64,000 bases of DNA from Mycobacterium montefiorense (GTDB lineage: Bacteria; Actinomycetota; Actinomycetes; Mycobacteriales; Mycobacteriaceae), in contig NZ_BFCH01000023.1 of the NCBI RefSeq assembly GCF_003112775.1, forward strand, positions 1 to 64,000, read 5' to 3'. The first letter of the stretch is position 1, and every line of letters begins with the position of its first letter. Positions 60,695 through 64,000 of the stretch are shown piece by piece. The notes below the pieces were generated by a model, which ran no database searches, was not told the origin of the DNA, and was given only the letters and a program-made list of their open reading frames with translations. The position numbers were made by a program, and so were the translations under genes.

Positions 60695-62047
60695 CTACTG
60701 GCGCGCAATCAGATACGGCGCCAGGGTGGACAGCTTCTCGCAGGTTTCCTCGAATTCGCGCTCGGCAAGCGACTCTTCGATGATTCCCGCACCGGCCCGC
60801 AGCCAAGTCGTGCCGTCGTATTCGTAAGCCGCCCGCAGCGTCAACGCGGCATCCAGTGCACCATCAGCTGAAACGGTCACCACCGCACCGGAATACAGCC
60901 CGCGCGGCCCTTCGTCGAGACGCAGGATCGCCTCGACACCGGCACCCTTCGGGATGCCCGACGCGGTAACCGCCGGGAAAAGAGCTTCCAAAGCGTCCAT
61001 CCGGTCGCTGGACGGATCCAGCCGCCCGCTGACCGTAGAGCCCAGGTGTTGCACACTCCCCCGTTCCCGCACGGTCATGAAATCGGTCACCACCGCCGTT
61101 CCGGGTTCGGCGATCTCGCTCATCTCCTGCAGCGAGCTGCGCACCGAAATAGCATGCTCGACAATCTCTTTCGAATTCGATTCCAGGTCGTCACGAGCTT
61201 CGCGGTCGTGGACAGGGCCGCGACCGAGCGCGCGGGTCCCGGCCAGCGGCTCGGTGATCACTTCGCCGTCCCGACGAACAGCCGTGACGAGTTCGGGGCT
61301 GTAGCCCAGCGCACGGATTCCACCCAGCTGCAGCAAGAACGACCTCACTGGTGTGTTGTGCCGACGGCCCAGTCGATAGGTCGACGGGAAGTCCAGTGCG
61401 AAAGGCACTTCCACCGAACGGGAAAGGATCACCTTGTTGTATTTGCCGGCGACGATCTCGCTCACGGCCGTGGTCACGCGATCGCGGTAGTTCGACCCGT
61501 CGGCGGTGATGTCGATCTCGCGGGTTTCGCGCGGGTTAGGCACGCCCTCACGCAGTATTTGGAGCACCGCGTCGCGGTGGTTCTCCGCCGCATCGGTAAG
61601 GGATACTCCGTCCTGGCTCACCACGATGCGGGAACTGGGCCAGAACAATCGCGCCAGCGGCGTACCGGGTGGCAACCGCTGCTGTAGTCCATAGCGGTAG
61701 ACACCGAATTCGAATGCGATCCAGCCGAAAAGCTGATCGGTTTCCAGCAACAGACAATCAATGGCTTCGCCCAAGACCGATCCTGGTCGCCCGGACCACT
61801 GTTGGTGCTGCGTCACGCCGTCACGGATGACCCGCAGCTCGTCGCTGTCCAGCTCGATCATCGCGTAGACGCCGCTGGCCAACACCCATTGACCGGAGTT
61901 CTCGTAGAGCAAGTACTCCTCGCCGAGTCGCTCGGGCAGGACCGTGGCGAGCTGAGCTGCCAGGTCGGCCGGGTCGATATGCGCGGGAAGGGGAATCGGC
62001 ACCGACGTGATGCCAATGGGTGTTGTCTCGACGCTGGCCTCGGTCAC
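60695..62047 (-). CDS. mbtI: Salicylate synthase MbtI
   Basis: A 450-residue chorismate-using enzyme that makes isochorismate and eliminates pyruvate to give salicylate, the first step of mycobactin synthesis. The C-terminal chorismate-binding domain has LQLGGIRALGYSPELV, EPLAGTRALGRG, DLESNSKEIVEHAISVRSS, FPAVTASGIPK and AGAGIIEES, all typical. The start is GTG at 62047. It stands alone on the minus strand, with an IdeR-like box ending six bases before the start and no Shine-Dalgarno, so transcription may be nearly leaderless. In M. tuberculosis it is close to mbtA; here it is ~15 kb away. Confidence 0.96.
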   Translation of the reverse strand: MTEASVETTPIGITSVPIPLPAHIDPADLAAQLATVLPERLGEEYLLYENSGQWVLASGVYAMIELDSDELRVIRDGVTQHQQWSGRPGSVLGEAIDCLLLETDQLFGWIAFEFGVYRYGLQQRLPPGTPLARLFWPSSRIVVSQDGVSLTDAAENHRDAVLQILREGVPNPRETREIDITADGSNYRDRVTTAVSEIVAGKYNKVILSRSVEVPFALDFPSTYRLGRRHNTPVRSFLLQLGGIRALGYSPELVTAVRRDGEVITEPLAGTRALGRGPVHDREARDDLESNSKEIVEHAISVRSSLQEMSEIAEPGTAVVTDFMTVRERGSVQHLGSTVSGRLDPSSDRMDALEALFPAVTASGIPKGAGVEAILRLDEGPRGLYSGAVVTVSADGALDAALTLRAAYEYDGTTWLRAGAGIIEESLAEREFEETCEKLSTLAPYLIARQ

Positions 62048-62053
62048 AGCTAG

Positions 62054-62072
62054 TAAATGTAGCCTAACCTAT
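62054..62072 (-). promoter_or_regulatory. IdeR (iron box) operator of mbtI
   Basis: On the minus strand ATAGGTTAGGCTACATTTA matches the IdeR consensus TTAGGTTAGGCTAACCTAA at 14 of 19 positions by my count; the first half-site through the centre is nearly perfect and the second half is weak. It lies six bases from the GTG start, overlapping where the promoter must be, and would block transcription when iron is sufficient. Confidence 0.8.
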
Positions 62073-62575
62073 GAAACTCCCCAAGCAGAGGTTGTGTGTG
62101 CTCGGTCTCCTTAGCTGCGCGCTCGGTAAGCATCGCGTGGAGTTAAAGCATCGGCCGTTGTCACGGCACCCCCGTCGGGGCGTTGCGGTGGTAGCCGACG
62201 GCTGTCTCCCCTGACACCGTTTCCTCAGCTAGAGACTAGAAAACAAGAGGTTGTGCGGCAGAAATGAGCGCGCTGGGCGCGGCGCCGCGTCGGCCAAACG
62301 TTTCCAGATCGTTTACCTACTGGTCCCTGCACGACGGGCTACCATAACCTGAGTTCTCCCCACAAAGCTGGTTTGCGCAGCGACTCGCCAAGCTCAGCGA
62401 GGGCACAACGAACTTCCGTCACGTACTCCGGCGCATTGGGGCTGCGGGGATCGCACCAGACGCCGCATAGGACTTATGACAGAAAGGCGTAGCCAGACTT
62501 TAATCCGACCGGGTTACCAATTGCCCAGCTAACGCCCGATCGCCAGCTATCCCTCCACGGATCGAGAGGAACAAT
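62073..62575. other. Intergenic region between mbtI and a small ORF
   Basis: About 500 bases with no supportable gene. It includes a GC-rich, self-complementary stretch near 62265-62292 (GCGCGGCGCCGCG core) that could form a hairpin, and short paired segments near 62150-62210. I compared it by eye with riboswitch classes I know in actinobacteria and recognised none. It must hold the promoter of the small gene at 62576. The hairpin may be a terminator or structured leader. Confidence 0.4.
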
Positions 62576-62797
62576 ATGTTCGTGATCAGGCTCGCGAACG
62601 GCGAGGAAGTCCAGGCGTCCGACGGCGACGAGCTCGAAATTAACCAAGAGACAGGCGTCCTGACAGTTTCCCGGGTCGATGGATTCGAAGAGATTACGAC
62701 GCATTACTCGCCGTCGGCGTGGCTGTCAGTGACGCACCGCAAACGAGGCGCCGGGGTCCGGCCCTCGCTACTTTCCGGCGGAACGACGACGCGCTAA
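62576..62797 (+). CDS. Small conserved-looking hypothetical protein
   Basis: A 73-residue soluble protein, acidic in the first half (LANGEEVQASDGDELEINQ) and basic at the C-terminus. GAGAGGA sits five bases before the ATG, a good ribosome site. The pattern of short beta strands (MFVIRLANGEEV, GVLTVSR, ITTHYSPSAW) suggests a small barrel. I recall similar small proteins in other mycobacteria but cannot name a family or function. Confidence 0.65.
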   Translation: MFVIRLANGEEVQASDGDELEINQETGVLTVSRVDGFEEITTHYSPSAWLSVTHRKRGAGVRPSLLSGGTTTR

Positions 62798-63063
62798 TTC
62801 TGACAGCGAATGCACAGGCAACTCACACCAGATTCACGCTAATCTCAGCTTACCGGCTCCCACCAGCACCGCTGTGACCATGGGTTTTACCTTTCGCGGC
62901 CATTTCAGCGCGGCTTGGAGCGACATGCACATTTCGGGCCCAATTCGAGTGGCGGTTTCACAGCTACGGGGCTAAATTTTCCACGGTCGTCGGGATGTTC
63001 GTGGTCGCCGCCGCTTGCGGACAATGCTTCCCCCGGGCCACCGGACAGATGATGAGAGGCCCC
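62798..63063. other. Intergenic region upstream of sbtA-like gene
   Basis: About 265 bases before the transporter start. The transporter frame is open upstream to an ATG at 62995, but the added residues lack membrane-protein character, so I treat it as non-coding leader. No iron box, riboswitch or repeat was recognised. Confidence 0.4.
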
Positions 63064-64000
63064 ATGCTGCAAGAGTTCTGGCAAAACTTCACGCATAACC
63101 TGTTCAAACCACTTCTGCTTTTCTTCTACTTCGGATTCCTCATTCCGATCTTGAAAGTCCGATTTGAGTTCCCCTATGTGATTTATCAAGGCCTCACCAT
63201 GTACCTGCTGCTGGCTATCGGCTGGCACGGAGGTGAGGAACTCGCTGAGGTCAGTGCCTCCAGCGTCGGGGCGATCGTCGGATTCATGGTGTTGGGCTTC
63301 GTGCTCAACTTCGTGATCGGCGTTATCGCCTATTTCCTGCTCGGTTGGCTGACGAAATTGTGCAAAATCGACCGGGCAACCATTGCCGGCTATTACGGGT
63401 CGGACTCGGCCGGGACGTTTGCCACCTGCGTGGCTGTGCTGGCAGCGGTGAACATCTCCTTCAATGCCTACATGCCGGTGATGTTGGCCGTCATGGAGAT
63501 TCCCGGTTGTCTGGTGGCGCTATACCTGGTGGCCGGGCTGCGGCACCGGGGAATGGACGCGGCAGGCAACATGGCCGACGAGCCGGACTACATAACGGTA
63601 AAGGTCGGGGTCGGGCCCGGCACCGCGGCACGGCCCGGACACGGCCAGAGCTTGGAGTCCGAACGTGCACTGGCGGTCGAGGAGGAACTCGAGCTTTCGC
63701 TGGAAAAGGGCGAGCGCACCGAGGAACTCGACGTGAGTCCGGCCGCGAAGACCGGCAAGAAGCCGTCCATCTTCTCCCGTGAGCTTTTCCAGGAGGTCTT
63801 TCTCAACCCCGGGCTGGTGCTGCTGATCGGCGGCATTGTGATCGGTCTCGTCAGTGGCCTGCAGGGTCAAAAGGTCGTGCAAGACGATGACAAGTTCTTC
63901 GTCTTGGCATTCCAGGGCGTGCTGTGTCTGTTCCTGCTCGAGATGGGCATGACGGCCTCCCGCAAGTTGAAAGACCTCAGAACGGCGGGACCCGGCTTCA
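63064..64000 (+). CDS. SbtA-type sodium-dependent bicarbonate transporter (3' end cut by window edge)
   Basis: The first ~312 residues of an integral membrane protein of the SbtA/DUF897 family, which takes up bicarbonate with sodium in cyanobacteria. Several helices are clear (LLLFFYFGFLIPIL, GAIVGFMVLGFVLNFVIGVIAYFLLGW, and others); the family marks YGSDSAGTF, MEIPGCLVALYLVAG and FQGVLCLFLLEMGMTASRKLKDL are present. A long charged loop (~180-240; ESERALAVEEELELSLEKGERTEEL is within it) joins two inverted halves. ATG at 63064 follows GAGAGG; in-frame ATGs at 63049 and 63052 are alternatives. Neighbours beyond the window, such as a PII-like sbtB or a carbonic anhydrase, could not be seen. Confidence 0.87.
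   Translation, partial: MLQEFWQNFTHNLFKPLLLFFYFGFLIPILKVRFEFPYVIYQGLTMYLLLAIGWHGGEELAEVSASSVGAIVGFMVLGFVLNFVIGVIAYFLLGWLTKLCKIDRATIAGYYGSDSAGTFATCVAVLAAVNISFNAYMPVMLAVMEIPGCLVALYLVAGLRHRGMDAAGNMADEPDYITVKVGVGPGTAARPGHGQSLESERALAVEEELELSLEKGERTEELDVSPAAKTGKKPSIFSRELFQEVFLNPGLVLLIGGIVIGLVSGLQGQKVVQDDDKFFVLAFQGVLCLFLLEMGMTASRKLKDLRTAGPGF

Noticed and set aside
62905..63228. 107-codon minus-strand frame
   Set aside because: It overlaps the start of the SbtA-like gene on the other strand and has no recognisable features.
1..64000. Search for CRISPR arrays, insertion sequences, tRNA and rRNA genes
   Set aside because: No regularly spaced repeats, transposase frames with terminal repeats, or tRNA-like foldings were recognised by eye.

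Overview
This is a high-GC actinobacterial chromosome segment, almost certainly from a nontuberculous Mycobacterium. The gene order from the undecaprenyl/decaprenyl diphosphate synthase gene through recO, amiA2, era, ybeY, phoH, rsmE, dnaJ2 and hrcA to the mycobactin (mbt) genes follows, as I recall it, the Rv2360c-Rv2386c stretch of M. tuberculosis. Several insertions and losses show it is not that species. All homology statements come from motif recognition and memory, not from a database search.

Layout. (1) 1-6737: two minus-strand NRPS genes. The first reads C-A-T-E-C and stops exactly where an A domain should follow; the second, cut by the window edge, begins with an A domain. (2) 7086-19271: housekeeping genes on the minus strand (Rv2360c-like, uppS, recO; then hrcA-dnaJ2-rsmE-phoH-ybeY-secreted proline-rich protein-corC-Rv2365c-like-era, mostly tightly packed), with amiA2 on the plus strand. 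(3) 19426-22421: an Rv2375-like gene, an AhpD-family protein translationally coupled to an ECF41-like sigma factor, and two tandem MTB12/CFP2-like secreted proteins. (4) 22581-45508: the mycobactin assembly operon mbtB-T-C-D-E-F-G-H on the minus strand, divergent from mbtA, with two abutting IdeR-like boxes between mbtB and mbtA. (5) 45584-60691: about 15 kb between mbtA and mbtI. It holds a berberine-bridge-type flavoenzyme, a small membrane protein, mmpS/mmpL (probable siderophore export), an Old Yellow Enzyme, a GGDEF remnant, an operon of F420-type nitroreductase, linalool dehydratase/isomerase-like protein and SCO-like protein, and an operon of esterase, SDR, diiron protein, Baeyer-Villiger-type monooxygenase and MerR regulator. 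(6) 60695-62047: mbtI with its own IdeR-like box, then a small hypothetical gene and a truncated SbtA-type bicarbonate transporter gene.

How the genes work together. MbtI makes salicylate, MbtA activates it, and MbtB, MbtE and MbtF (NRPS) with MbtC/MbtD (PKS) assemble the peptide-polyketide. MbtG N-hydroxylates lysine side chains, MbtH assists A domains, MbtT probably edits or releases chains, and the adjacent MmpS/MmpL pair probably exports the product. IdeR would repress mbtA, mbtB and mbtI when iron is sufficient.

The most interesting points are the NRPS pair split between C and A domains with a threonine-like specificity code, the second A domain of MbtE lacking the usual amino-group-binding Asp, and the linalool dehydratase/isomerase-like gene coupled to a soluble SCO protein. 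Others are the secreted protein gene wedged into the ybeY-corC operon, and a 28-codon ORF overlapping mmpS. No CRISPR array, insertion sequence, rRNA or tRNA gene was seen.
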